This document shows, piece by piece, positions 50,641-63,774 of a stretch of DNA of 64,000 nucleotides. The stretch lies in contig WFMF01000198.1 of NCBI GenBank assembly GCA_011033025.1, positions 62,001 through 126,000 on the forward strand. The letters run 5' to 3'. Below the pieces are notes generated by a model. That model did no database searches and was not told the origin of the DNA. It was given only the letters and a program-made list of their open reading frames with translations. Positions within the stretch are counted from its first letter, which is position 1. Each line of letters starts with the position of its first letter. Source of the stretch: Beroe forskalii (lineage: Eukaryota; Ctenophora; Nuda; Beroida; Beroidae). The translations under genes were made by a program, and so were the position numbers.

Positions 50641-53600
50641 TCGGACCTTAAAACAAAAACGTCGTCAACTCACCACTTTATGCTATAATTATGACGTCAT
50701 AAGAACTGCTTATCGTTTAAAAAGAAGAATAGGTTAGCTTTCAGGCGTTTCGTGGAATGGCTGGAAGATAAGACTCAAGATCAGCCGTATTAAGATCTTA
50801 GAGACCGAATTATTTCTTATTTGAAGGTTTTACTTCTATTCCAACAGCTGTAACAGCCAATGACAGGACTCAAGTTATTAATAGATTTCTCAAAATAGGT
50901 CTTGCGGCTAATCGCACTTAATAGAGACACGTACTCATTTAACAGTGCAATTGTGCCATATGATTAGTGATAAGGGCATCAGGTCAAAACCAAGGAAATT
51001 GAGCTGATCGGAATTGGAGTTCAAAAAATTTCCATGTTTTCAATTTTTAGAGGGCACCGAAAATAGGTAAGCACTGAAAATTTAAGTACCCTCCGTTGAA
51101 ACTGAAGCTGGATGAGCGTCGACAGGACTTAAATCGACCACTGAGGACAATAAACCTCTCAGTGTTGTTGGGTAATGGGTATTATGGCTAGCCTTTAAGA
51201 GATACAACTTTTTAGAGGCTTTTCTAACAACTCTAAATAGTGTGTCAATCGTTTTTGATTAAAATCACTCATCTAGATGTCAAATCATAAACTATAGAGT
51301 TAAGTTTGAAGCACCAAGGCAAGGAATAAAACACCGGTTACTGATCTCCAAGCACAGGAGGAAATATATTCAAACCAGAGCAAATTTAAATGTGCCTTTC
51401 GCATAAATACATACTTACTTAACGTTGGGTTTTCTATGTGAATTTTCTGAATATATTAGCCCGATAAATATGTCCTTCATAAACGTCAAATACCCCTTAT
51501 CTGACAATATATGATGCACTTCACCTTGCATAAGTACTGGAGTCGAGGGGATAAACATCTGGTAATATTATTATCAACCCCCATAATGAAAAGGATCCAT
51601 TTCTTTGGTCTCTCGAAAGTTGAGAGCGACGTCATTATCACGGCTGAAGACAGTGAGCTGATGACATCACACGACCATTTCATTAGTCTTTAGAGTCATT
51701 GACTCCTCATGCGGGAAGGATGCATTAACCCACACTACTCAATGATTGGAATAATGGGATATATTCAAGCCGGGAGAGGGAAAGGAGGGTTTTAGCCGGG
51801 GGAATAAAAAGCCCACCCTCCTTCCGTTCTCTCAGTCATTGGGATGTGATGGTGTGCCTCGCAGAGCAATAAGGTCTTCCTACTTTCCTACATGTTCCAG
51901 CGTTTCATGTGGGAAGGGTGCTTTGCGATCGGGAGGGTTATTTCTCCCACTCTCCCTAGTCCCCACTGCTTCTATAGAGCACCAGGGCCTCCCTCCACGC
52001 TATATTTAGTGTACATATTAATGAAATGACATTCTAAACCCCGTCACTAACTCTTAGCACTACTCTTCTCACTAAGGCACTAGCTTTACTCTTCCCACTA
52101 ACTGTACTCCCGATTACAGAGAGGGTTATGTTCTAAAACGCTGGAAAATGAAACTTTCTCCTCCTGAGTTTTTACTGAGTCAAAATCACCATGGAAAAAG
52201 CAATAGTGGGCTTAAATCCCAAGCTTCATTTGCGTTATACAGTAGCATCATACACAATACGTGCCTTATCGTATAAAGCAATCCATTTACCGTGACTGGC
52301 ATCTGAAGGTGGAGCTGATGTATTTACTATTCGTTATACTAACCATTAGAGTAATGGTGTAGTTCATTGGACCATGCGATGCTTTCTAATGCTTGCGGAG
52401 TGACAATAGCCAGTTGAAAGTGACGTCATTATCAGGGTTAAGAATGGGGTGTTACTGACCTCACACCGTCCTCAACTCCACTGCTCCTAAACCCCAGGAG
52501 CAGAGTGGAGTCACTAATCGTGTAATCGTGACATCTGGTGAACCATGACACCCCCACAGGAATACATGGGTGATGTGTAGACTCTCTGACGTCATCATTT
52601 CACAGCTTAAACTCTGATAATGACGTCACTCTCAACTTCTTATTATGCTCCTCAGTGACCCCTATCTCTATGTTATATGGTTCAGTTGTATCGAGTTATA
52701 TATTCTACAATACAGGTGGGGCTCAATGTCGTTTGACCTTTTAATAAATTGTTTTAAGCTCTCTGAACCTCTCTGATATAGAGATGCTCACAGCTGCTTT
52801 CAGCTGAGATTAGGTGGGGACTGTGCTTGAGAGACATAGGTGAGTAGAGATGTTATACGTCGTTATCAGGGCTTAAAGCAGTGACTTTATGACGCATTAG
52901 CGGGTATGTTATCGTCAGAGCACTGAAAGTGCACTTTGAAAAGGGGAGTGTATTGTTCAAAGTTAAAATCTGCCTGCATTTGAGGGAGCTATTAAATTCG
53001 ATATATTGGCTATTGCGACAGCTGTAAAATATTGCTACTGTATCTTTTACTGCAGGAGATATCATGCTCCGATGCCTTTCATTTATTAGAGTAATTTCAT
53101 AGTATCTTGCTCCGAGAGATAGATATTATATCGCCGTGCACGTGTCATGAAGCCTCCTTGATATACCGTTATTTAAATTGATATAACATTTCTTTATCTT
53201 AATTTTGCCCGGAGATATAAGAGATCTTGTCTAGGAATTGATTGGTAAGATTCTAAGAATTATTTCAGGATACAACTTATCCCACGTAAAATAAAACGTG
53301 ATCTTTTAAAATGCTTAAATAACAATATAGATTGCTTGTTAACTAAATGTCACGGGATGTTTTATGGGTTATAATTGCGGAGTTCGAAAATTTCGAAAGA
53401 GTGATATTAGGGAGGTTTCGCAGATGTCGCGCCAAATAAATACAATATCTCCCTAGTGAAGGGTACAGATTATAAACTGATATTTGTTTTATTAAATTAC
53501 TGCACGGAAGCTTTCCTAGATCATAGATAATGTAGACTTGGGTAGTTTATATTTCAACTACTAAATGTGGCATTGGACGCAGCAAATACCACCATATTTG

Positions 53601-54608
53601 CTGCACAGCCGTTTGGCAGAAAATCTGACATCGGAATCAAATTCAATCGCAATTTCAACATAGCTTAATATTACCTTGATTGGGAAATAACCAACCCAAA
53701 AAGCACGCTCATAATTATTTTTTTCGATGAATTCATTAAATCTGAGTTACCCCACCCAAATGACCCCATATCCCACGTCAAGGGGGGTCTAAGAACCTTG
53801 GATGGCTGGCAGACATTGCTTCATCGGCGTCAATAGGTTCACTGACCCAACCAATGAAATATGCCAATATGACAGGCTATCAGCATCAATATATCAAGAT
53901 CTTCCTCGGTTTTGTATTTATTTGGCATGATAGGTGAATATTTGCCAGGAAATCAATTTTATTAGTTGTAGGTTCCGCACTTCCTTGATGGGCACATATT
54001 GTATTTAAAAGACACCCCAAATATCATTCAGCAGTACCATTACAGGCTCTTCTATTGAAGCTTCCTCCCACCAAGGACACCTTATGCTCTCAGCACAATT
54101 CTTCCTTTGCTCCAAATCTATACTGATCGCTCATTGGCTTGTGAGTTGTGTACCATCACGCCAACACCTTAAGTCGAGTGTTCTTGCAACTTAACCAAAT
54201 TATTTGCTTCTTTGTCAGCGGTCGCAGTATTTGTACTTAATACGGTTTGTATTTCTACACTTCAGTTGAGCAGCGTGTCACCATATGGTTCCTTAATCTG
54301 TTCGACATTGTGAAACTGGGAACACGAGCGACGTGAGGCTATTATGCGGGGTTGTCATGAATTACGTGCATGCGTTATTTAGGTCCATCTTTAATCATTG
54401 ATTCATTAATTATTTGTTGCAGTAACCATGTATCAGAGCCGTTATATAACTTAATCTCTACACATGGTGATTGGTGCGTTTTCTTGCGTTTCAATACACA
54501 ATCACTCAAGCGATCAGGAGCTCCAATTATATGATAATATGTAGCAGCTGGTCCCGTCCCTTCATGTAACAGCAGATATTTGAGGGCTTACTTCTGTAGT
54601 TACTTTCC
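50641..54608. other. Gene-poor region with dispersed TGACGTCATTATCA motifs
   Basis: No gene recognised. Single copies of a motif resembling the 37.6-kb minisatellite occur at about 51628-51672, 52419-52465, 52587-52640 (reverse) and 52858-52898. AT content is high elsewhere. Confidence 0.45.
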
Positions 54609-54721
54609 TTATATCGTTCTTTTGTAGTTAAGTGACGTAGCTTATATCGTTCTTTTGTAGTTAAGTGACGTAGCTTATATCGTTCTTTTGTATATTTGTG
54701 ACGTAGCTTATCGCTCTTTTG
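54609..54721. repeat. 33-bp minisatellite, three and a half copies
   Basis: The unit ATATCGTTCTTTTGTAGTTA plus AGTGACGTAGCTT starts at 54611, 54644 and 54677, with a partial fourth. The repeated peptide frame on the minus strand (TKERYKLRHLT) is a by-product. Confidence 0.9.
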
Positions 54722-55335
54722 TGTAAATCTTATGAGGATACGTTTGCAAACTATTTGCTCACTTTCTAGAACTCTCGAGAACATCCTGGACCAATCCTGG
54801 CACCTGGGCAGGATTATTCTTCAGTGAGCTAGATCAAATCAAATAAAGTTTTAGATTAATAACCAATACTTCTAGTGTCGCGCTAAGTTGTCTAAGTTGA
54901 GTGATGAATCTGAAAGTAATTTTTCACAGATGCTTGTTCTTGATTTTCGTAAGACTTTAATCGGATCTAATTTCTATTAAAGTTTAAAGTTTGCAAAATT
55001 TGCAGTTAAAACCCTCTCATTGTTTAAATTCGAGTTTGATAATTATTGATAACACACTCTCATTCGTTACTAAATAGCTCATTATTCCACAAGAACTTTT
55101 CCCTTTTCTCGCAATCCCCACTAAATACTTAAATAGGACTATCTCTAAGGACTCACTCTCGTTCCTTATTTGAACTGTTCATTAATCAACTCCCTCCCCC
55201 CTCCCCCTTAACAAATACACTATAATACCACTACTTATCTTGATATCTAGCATTTAACTTATTCGTTATTTTATCGCTCATTAACTTCATCCCCCACCCC
55301 TCTATAAATACCACTCCATCTCTAGCATTTCACAA
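54722..55335. other. Upstream region of the spliced GPCR gene
   Basis: AT-rich, with pyrimidine-rich C runs (CCTCCCCCCTCCCCC near 55191-55207). It presumably holds the promoter and 5' UTR of the downstream gene; no TATA box can be assigned with confidence. Confidence 0.4.
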
Positions 55336-57957
55336 ATGGGTGGAGTCAACGAGACGGGGGTGTTCATCCTGGGACTGGAGTACACTATCATAGTTTCCTC
55401 CTGCTTTATATCAGCCCTCGGAATCGCAGGTAACAGATTAACAACATTTAACAACAGCCATTACCAACAGATTATAACAAAGAGAGATTCATTCAATTTG
55501 ATACAGATGCATCGCATTTTACAGCTAATAAATTCAAATATTTTCGTTTAAAGATGCGCTTACAAATACTAAAATAGCCCCACGTTTATGAGTGTTTATG
55601 GTATGAGTCGAATATGAAAAGTGAAGTTGAAGATCATTCTAATGATGCAGCGAAAAGAAGTTGGTGATTCTAACAGTACACCTCATTTCTCCCTCACCCA
55701 GGTAACACCTGTGTGCTGCTGGTTTGTGCGAAGCTGAACAAGGAAGCTGGGATGTACGCCATCTACTACGCTTCCCTGGCAGTCTCCGATCTGCTGCTCA
55801 GTGGTCCTTGTCTCATACCTCAGGTAAACAATGAGCCATTGTGGCGGCCCTTGCCTTATACCTCGGGTAAAACAAGGTCCTTGTCTCATACCTCAGGTAA
55901 CCCTTCAATGGCCCTTGCCTTATACCTCAGGATATGACGGGATATGATTGACTCTCAGGGCGTGATTATACTTTGAGAGCCGTATAACGCCCTCCTTCAG
56001 ATCGGGCGTTACGTGAATGGCTCTCCCAGTATGATTGTGCTATACAGTATTATTTTGTTATTTAAACATCTTTTAACTGAAGTTACACTGCTATCACACA
56101 GATAGGAAAGTCTCATGTTATGCACGTATTATTTTATCTAAACGTGGTTGCGGCAAGTTTAAACTACGTATATTTCAAGATAGTCTCATGTTGTCTTAAC
56201 CGTGGAAATTGGAACTGTTTAAATAATAATGAAACTCCACCTTAAACTCTAAATATAACTTTATCTACCAAAACCACTTATTTTTCACTTAAAGTAGCTG
56301 TCAACCCCGCACAGCGAACACGTCCAGGGAAACATTTAACAAAAATCATAAGAACGGAACACAAGGAACTGTCAATTTAATTGTCACATTTTAATGGACC
56401 ACCTTTTATTTATCAATTTATAAAATCGAAGTTCCTGATTGATTGAATCTACTCTAATCTGCAGTTTATTATAGACGGCTTAAATCTACGACAATGCAGT
56501 ATATTAGCCCTCCCCACCCTTGAGATACTCCCCGGGTGGTATATCTGATGATGTCCACGAACTGTCGACCAAAAAAAACTAACCTCCCTCCCTCAGATCT
56601 CAATGGCAAATCTAACCTCCCCTGAGATCAGGGTAAAAAGCGGAGGGCACAATAATGGATTTCATCGTTTTTTGTACTGTTTCGTATTTCTTATTCAACG
56701 ATTTTCTGTCCAGCTCTAGAAAATAGGGTACACATTGGACAAGAACCCCCCCGCACCCTCGCAGTATTACTAACCCCCTATCCCTCGCAGATCTGGGCGC
56801 AGAGCGAGGGTCACTTTGTCAAGGTGGACTACTTCTGGGTGCAGGTGTGGGGGTTCACCTACATCACGGCCAGGATGAGCAGCATCCTAACCCTCTCTGT
56901 GATAAGTCTGGAGCGCATGCTCGCCGTCATGACGCCCCACTTCTACCGGCGCGTGACGCGCTCCCACGCCATTCTACTGGTACGTTACTGTCGTAGTATT
57001 TACGGTAGCGTGCCAAACTGCAACGTGCGCGGCTATGCGCGGCTTAATGACAGGCAGTGAGCCGCGCATGAATTTTGAAAAACTTTAAATAGCCGTACAT
57101 GAAAAACTGCGCATAAAAAGCCGTGCAAGTTGCAGTTCGACACGGCACTGACCACTGTTCCTCTTCTTGACATTATTCGGCAACATTGTATTGTTATGTC
57201 TGATGCATCTACGGAAATTTAAACTATTAATGATGGGATATATTCAGCCTTGATATAGATTCTTCGTTTTTAAGTTAGAGAATATTATCCCTGACAGCAA
57301 CTTAGTTTTCACTAGAGAATATCCTACCAGGTGGTTAGTTGCTGGCTCCTCAGTCTCGTGGTAGGAATCTCCCCCTACTGGGCAGGGGAGGACTACGCCT
57401 ACTTCAAGGGCGCCGCCACCGCCAGCCCTAACGCCGCCCTCGCTAACGACCCCAAGTATTTCATAGTCACTGAGGTGCTGTCTCTCTACCTCCCCACTGC
57501 AGTTGTAGTGGTCTCCGTCATCCTCATCTCTTGGAGAGTCAGTAACCTGAAGAAGACCGCTCAGAATGTCACTGCAACCCTCCTCACAGTCCTGCTAGCT
57601 TACATCGCCTGCTTCACTCCGTACTTCATCTTCACACTCCTCACCATGACCCAGATACTTTACAAACTGCCGATAGAGGGTCAGCTTTACACCCAAAACT
57701 TCTGCTTTCTCATCCTAACCGCGCACAGCGCGATGAACCCCGTGATTTATGCGTTTAAAGCGGGGCAGTTCAAGGATGAAATCAAACAGTTGGAGGACCA
57801 AGCTCTGCTCAATTACCTGAGAATGTTGCTGTCGTTCTACAAGGGCAAGTCACCAACGAACTCAGAGACTTGTCAGATGCCGACGCAAGACGTACCCGAA
57901 AAGGATGGGAGACCATGGACAAAATTTATGGAAGAAAGCTCTCTAGATGGTCCTTGA
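55336..57957 (+). CDS. Class A G-protein-coupled receptor, four exons
   Basis: The exons are 55336-55429, 55702-55823, 56791-56979 and 57331-57957, giving a 343-residue plasma-membrane receptor. Donors are GTAACA, GTAAAC and GTACGT; acceptors end in CAG. Phases agree: intron 1 splits a Gly codon, introns 2 and 3 lie between codons. Landmarks are an N-glycosylation site NET (5-7), GN in TM1 (Asn33), LAVSDLL in TM2 (Asp61), SLERM at the end of TM3 (113-115, in place of DRY), Trp140 in TM4, YLP in TM5 (Pro190), CFTP in TM6 (229-232, CWxP variant) and NPVIY in TM7 (271-275), followed by a helix-8-like FKDEIKQL. The TM3 cysteine and its loop-2 partner are both missing, so the usual disulfide is lost. 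The C-tail is Ser/Thr-rich. Exons are more GC-rich than introns. The ligand is not predictable from sequence. An additional 5' non-coding exon cannot be excluded. Confidence 0.9.
55803..55933 (+). repeat. Tandem copies of the exon 2 / intron 2 boundary
   Basis: The exon 2 end GGTCCTTGTCTCATACCTCA with its donor is followed by three related copies starting at 55846, 55876 and 55910. Two retain a GT donor after CTC(G/A)G (55867 and 55897); the fourth has GA. Use of either extra donor would add 43 or 73 nt and shift the frame. Confidence 0.8.
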
Positions 57958-58657
57958 ATTTAAAAATGGGGACTAAAAGGAAAACCTTTGACTTAAGCCT
58001 ACATCGCAATTTCACATTGCCGTGCGAAAAAAGATAACACTGAACCATAAATGATCTATCATAAACAGAGGAATCAAATGACTGATCTGGTTTGAAGGGT
58101 TTAAGCGGAACTCCAATGAGGAAATGGAGTGGAGACCATGGAATGCTGATATCGTACTCTCCTGAGTTGAGCAAGGAAAGGAATTTAAATTGTGAAGAGT
58201 TGCAGCCAATACAGCATTTGTGCTTGAATTTAATACACAAGAATACAATTGCTGCTTGTTCTAACACCAGTCCTAATTTAACAGCGGTTATTCCGCTGTT
58301 CAATAGATTTTCATTCTTTCTGAAAATTCGATGCTTAATTTAATCGGGCAGCCTCAAAAATATTATTCCAGTCAAATTTCCATGTAAGCTGAAGTTTTAA
58401 TCTTTATTTCAAGAAGGGATTCCCGTACGGCTAATGTACATTTCATGTTTGATGTACAACTGGCTAGCGACACAGGTGCGCTTGGTGTTACACCTCGGTT
58501 ATAGTTACAGCAGTGATACTAAACTTTCTCTAAATGTTTGATTTAACGTGTAAATCAAAATTTGTTTAAGCGTTAAAATTTTACTATTTCAGCTGTTTCC
58601 GAAGATTTGTTTCAAATTTTATCAAATTTTTCATTGTTCATATCATAATCGATGATA
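57958..58657. other. 3' flank of the GPCR gene
   Basis: No gene. Short opposing frames at 57926-58343 have no signature. An AATAAA-type signal is not obvious within the first few hundred bases. Confidence 0.4.
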
Positions 58658-61600
58658 AGGGTCCGTTCACATATCATAACTGTGTCCGATTTCCCCCTCC
58701 CAACCCTACGTGTTGTTATCATTTGAAAACCTCTTCCTCCCCCTAGCCGATAATGTACGTAGATACTAAAAGCAGGAACTAGCGAAACCACCCCGAAACA
58801 AGCCGAAACAAGCGGAACGACCCGAAACCACCCCGAACCAACCCAAAAACCTTCCGAAACAAGGCGAAACGAGCCGAAACAACCCGAAAACCCGAAAAAC
58901 AAGCGAAACAAAAGCGAAACAACCCGAAACAAGCGAATCAGCCCGAAACAACCCGAAACAAGCGGTTTTGTATTTTTCCACTTGTTTCGGCTTGTTTTGA
59001 AGTTTCAGGTTATTCGCTTGTTTCAGGGTTGGTTCAATTGTTTTTCGCTTGATACGACAGAAAAAACACGAAACAACCCGAATCAAAGCCCGAATCAAAT
59101 ACCAAATTTTTTACTAAAACCTGGAACAACCCGAAACAAGCCGAATCACCCCGGAAACAAGCCGAATCACCCCGAAACAAGCCGAATCACCCCGAAACAA
59201 GCCGAATTAACCCAAAACAAGCGACTCAGCGAAAAAAAAGAAACAACGAAACAAGCGAATCAACTCGAAACAAGCAGTTTTGCATTTTCCACTTGTTTCG
59301 GCTTGTTTCGGGTTGATTCGCTTGTTTCAATATTATCGCTTGTTTCGGCTTCATTTCAGGGGTTGATTCGCTTTGTTTCGGCTTTGTTCGGGTTGGTTCA
59401 CTGTTTCGGCTTGTTTCGGCTTGTTTCAGTAAATCAACCGAATCAAACGATTCAACCCGAATCAATATCGAAACAGGCCGAATCAATCTGAAGCCGGCCA
59501 TGATCAGTCCGGAATAAGTGTCAGAGTCAAGGTGAATCAACCCGTATAATTATGGGACATTAATAATAGGATATTTATTGATATTCAGTTTGTCAAGAAA
59601 TATGTTCTTCTAGTCATCTAGCTATCTAGGCACTCTTAGAGATGTGTATACACAAATCTTATGAACTTATAATTGTATCTCCTTTTCATGATAGGCGACT
59701 TTATTACTCCAATCCCAACTCATTCGGCTCATTTACCTGTCAACTGTGAAACACTGCGTACACTGCACATATTTGTATATTATGCATATCCTGATCTCAC
59801 AGATCTCTATTTTTCTATTTTCCCCTTTCCAACTAACTATTTAGAGTTGACTGCGGATCATTATTAGCACTTCCGTACTGTAGTATGTAGATAAAATACT
59901 CTGGCTACGTTATCTCTTTTCACCATTCATCACCACCCTATTCTTGATAACTGATCAACTGTGTCTGACTGATAATTACATAATAACATGTCCTCGAGAG
60001 GTCGAATGTTTTCAGGTTCCTATCACTCGTTAACTCATTAAGGCACGGTACTTAACAGTCTTGTTTTGCTAACAGTCATGAAATTATGACAATTATGATC
60101 TTTCTCAAGCTGACAACAAATGATACTAATGATATCCTTATTCGTGGTAAAATGATCATTTTAAATGCAACGTCATTAATCATTATAATTAATCATGTTA
60201 TTCCTTAATTTGAAACAAAATGAAATGCAACTCACAGTTCGTAATGGAAAATTATTTGCGGGTCAGTTATCATTCATGTTTGACTATATAACTCATGAAT
60301 TGGTGTATGAAGTTATGACATTTACTAAAACTTATGTTCGTATTATCAGTATCATCGTCATCCGTGTTTTAGTCTCAAAATGACACGACTCCAATTCGGA
60401 CAACATTCGAATCAATTTGGAAATTGTCCCACTCGATATCAATTCATTCAAGTTTACCGGGCGAATTTACTGGGCTACGTGGCATAGAGATGCCAATTTA
60501 GAGATGCTTCTCGAGTTCTTGCATTTTCACATAAAAACATAGAGGTGAATAAGATGAACGTAAAAAAGCGATGGAGATAAGTGCACGGGCCGTATGAGCA
60601 ATGAACTTACTGTACTGCAACGAAATGAAGGAGTCTCACGCAACCAATGACACATTCGCGACATTTCCCTTACTGCCGCTGAACCTGCTTGGGCATGTTG
60701 TGCGTCGCGCGCGAACAATAGGCGCAAGAATTTATACTGTCACTGACAGTGTCCAGGGGCATATTGTTTGTGTGCGACTTAGTATTTGTGTGCGATGCCA
60801 CCCTCGGCAAAATCTTCCATCATTTCAAACAAATGTCGAATGTTTCGTTGTGAATTACATTATGATTGTTTTAATGGATCAGAATTTGCACATTCGGGCC
60901 TGCGTAAAGTGATGCAATCATAAAGTTGTTTTAAGAACGTTATAGGTCAAAAAAGTGTTACTATGCATGGTTTCAAAAGTTCAAAGCACCTTTGCTCCTT
61001 TACTCTTTTATGGAGCTTGTGTGACTGCCTTAGCTCTAACGTTTATGGGTCTTCATTGGTCGAAAGTAACAGCTTAAGTAGTTTGCCGTAGGCTGTAGCC
61101 CCAGTTTGGAGGATTTCTCTACAATAATAAACAAATTCTTATGTTTTTTTACCTATTTCCCTATTTCCCTTGTAGATTAAAACCACCATATATGCAATTA
61201 CCCGGCCACTGAGGATCTTTCTTTCTTTTGCACTTTCAACTTATTTTACAATCTGATGCCTCTGCCCTATGATTTATGAAGATACATATCAGTAACGAGC
61301 TTGAACTTGGCCGTCGGGCTCGTACTTCGTAGCTCAAGCTGCCACAAGTCATCAATACACGTCATGTTCCTGATTTACGATTTTAAGTCGAACTCAGTGT
61401 TCAATCCATGTTAATAGTGATATAATAGTACTGTTATTTCTCCAAACCCCGCTCTTGCATTGGATAGTCATTTTTTGCCACAAGAACTTTCTGTTCGTTT
61501 TAAAATTCTTTGAAGATTTATACTCAAACATTTCTTTTATAGAAGAGCAAATTTCTCAAAAAAGCTCCCGAGAATGAATAGGTATTGGATTTAAATGGAT

Positions 61601-62736
61601 ATATCGCAGTGAAGTAATGCCCAGAATAGAAAATCTGCCCCAAAAATTCGCTCTCCAGGTATTATAAATTGATACACGTATGGATTGGGGATGCTATATT
61701 TGAGCGGGGCCGTGGAGTGTGGACACTAGACATATCCATGAGGAATTTAAATTCTTACTTGCACACAAGAAGTGAAATAGCCCATGTCAGTGTCAACTCT
61801 GCAACATGCTGGAGGATGGAAGTCAAGCTACTAATACAGTACTACAGTTATACAAACTTTTACCATGGGCTTTCCTTGAATTCACAGTTTATCGTGTTGA
61901 TTCGGGTTGTTTGGGGTTGATTTTCTTTTTTCTGTGTTGATTGCGCTTGTTTCGGGTTGATTTGCCTTGTTTCGGGTTGTTGTGGGTTGATTCAACTTGT
62001 TTCGCCAAAACAAGGCGAAATTTCGGGTTGATTCGCTTGTTTCGGGTTGATTCGCTTGTTTCGGCTTGTTTCGCCTTGTTTCGGCTTGTTTCGCCTTGTT
62101 TCGGCGAAACAAGTTGAATCAACCCACAACAACCCGAAACAAGGCAAATCAACCCGAAACAAGCGAATCAACCCGAAACAAGCGAATCAACCCGAAATAA
62201 GCGAATCAACCCGAAACAAGCGAATCAACCCGAAACAACCCGAATCAAGCCGAATCGACATGAACTACAAGCAGTTTTGCATTTTCCGTTTGTTTCGGGT
62301 TGATTCGCCTTGTTTCGGGTTCGTTCGCCTGTTTCGCCTTGTTTCGCTTGATATGGCAACAGAAACACGAAACAACCCGAAACAACCCCGAATCAAGCCA
62401 AAATTTTACTAAAAACTGGAACAACCCGAAACAACCCGAAACAAGCTGAAACAAGCCGAAACAAGCCGAAACAAGTGGAAAATGCAAAACTGCTTGTTTC
62501 GGGTTGTTTCGGTTGATTCGCTTGTTTTCGGGTTGTTTCGCTTGTTTCGCTTGTTTTGGGCTGTTTCGGGTTGTTTCGGCCTCGTTTCGCCTTGTTTCGG
62601 CTTGTTTCGGAAGGTTTTTGGGTTGGTTCGGGGTGGTTTCGGGTCGTTCCGCTTGTTTCGGCTTGTTTCGGGGTGGTTTCGCTAGTTCCTGCTTTTAGTA
62701 TCTACGCGATAATGTAATAATATGTGAACGATCCCT
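58658..62736. mobile_element. 4.1-kb TA-flanked foldback element with (CGAAACAAGC)n arms
   Basis: The ends AGGG-CCGTTCAC (58658) and GTGAACG-TCCCT (62736) are inverted, and TA flanks both sides (58656-58657 and 62737-62738). After ~100 bp the arms share ATACTAAAAGCAGGAACTAG, then long arrays of CCCGAAACAAGCCGAAACAA type on the left (about 58786-59500) and the reverse complement on the right (about 61895-62690). Each arm also contains a segment in the same orientation in both arms (CGCTTGATA, AGAAA, ACACGAAACAACCCGAA, then TTTTACTAAAA). The ~2.4-kb middle (59520-61890) has no recognisable gene; low-complexity frames in the arms are not genes. Confidence 0.78.
59520..61890. other. Unique core of the foldback element
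   Basis: AT-rich sequence with only short frames (60195-60383, 60601-60912, 61669-61920), none with a family signature. No transposase catalytic motif is visible. Confidence 0.5.
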
Positions 62737-62738
62737 TA

Positions 62739-63774
62739 TTTTGCGGGAAAAGGGAATGTAAACAATAGGGAAGTGACAAGTGTAAGCGGGTACATGTCAA
62801 TCTAATTACCTACGAATCTCACCTTGGTTAGTACAATGAAGGCGATGTAACATCCTGACTCCACTGCATCCCTGGAACAGTTTGAAACTTCCTGCCATGT
62901 CAATGTAGCTCCGGATCGCGTCCATCTTAAAATAATGGTGAAGCTTCGATTAATAAAATCAAAATGTGAAATAAAAACAAAATCAAGAAAATCCAAAACA
63001 AATATCGGCGTGACATTATGACTTCGAGCCGCGCTCGCGCGCGAAAGCGTGGCTAAATAAAAGATGTGGAGGGGCCTTTTTGTAAATAAATGTTTTCGCG
63101 CCTTCCAAATATGTACAGTTTGGCGCGCAAATTGTGACAATTGTCACAGATTTGACAGCCAACCAGCTTTCCCATTACTCCGATGGTTCATGAAACAATA
63201 AAACGAAAAATTAAAACAATTCTAGAAAAACAATTTGTTATGATTTCATTGAAGGAGAAATGAAATTTAAGGCGTTCAAAAACCGGTTTAAATTGTCATA
63301 ATAAACAGAAATTCAAAAAACACTTAACTAGCAAATGAGTCATATATATTCGAAAATTTTTCAACATTTTCAACGTGATAACAACCAGCATACAATACAT
63401 CATGCAGTGGATTAATAATCCCAAATAAAAAGTTTAAAAACTGATAATAATAAAGAGTTAATTTGATATAAAGATCAAGAGTTAATTCGATATGATAAAT
63501 TTTCGATTATCAAATTTATTTGAAACTTATAAAATTTCGAAGGACCCATATGAAAACCCTGCAAGCCATTATAAATGGACTCAAAAACTAAAAATTCCGA
63601 GGTATTTCCATCAATTCAACCCTAATCGTCCATCGATCGAAGTTTAATATAATAAATTAGTTTGTTTAGTAAATTAGCAACTTAGTTACGCTCCATGGCG
63701 TGATAGCAATTAAATGGAATCAATCAAATGGAACAAAATAGTTTAAAAAATATTTAAAAAACTAAGAAACTACA
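62739..63774. other. Non-coding stretch with a 16-bp perfect palindrome
   Basis: TGTGACAATTGTCACA (63133-63148) follows GGCGCGCAAAT and resembles the site at 1162-1176. A GC-rich stretch with GCGCGCG lies near 63030-63050. No gene is supported; a minus-strand frame at 62802-63140 has no signature. Confidence 0.45.

Noticed and set aside
58612-59540. Overlapping frames rich in NKPKQAE and FRLVS words (also at 61882-62698)
   Set aside because: Several frames on both strands are open only because the 10-base repeat lacks stops; this is repeat translation.
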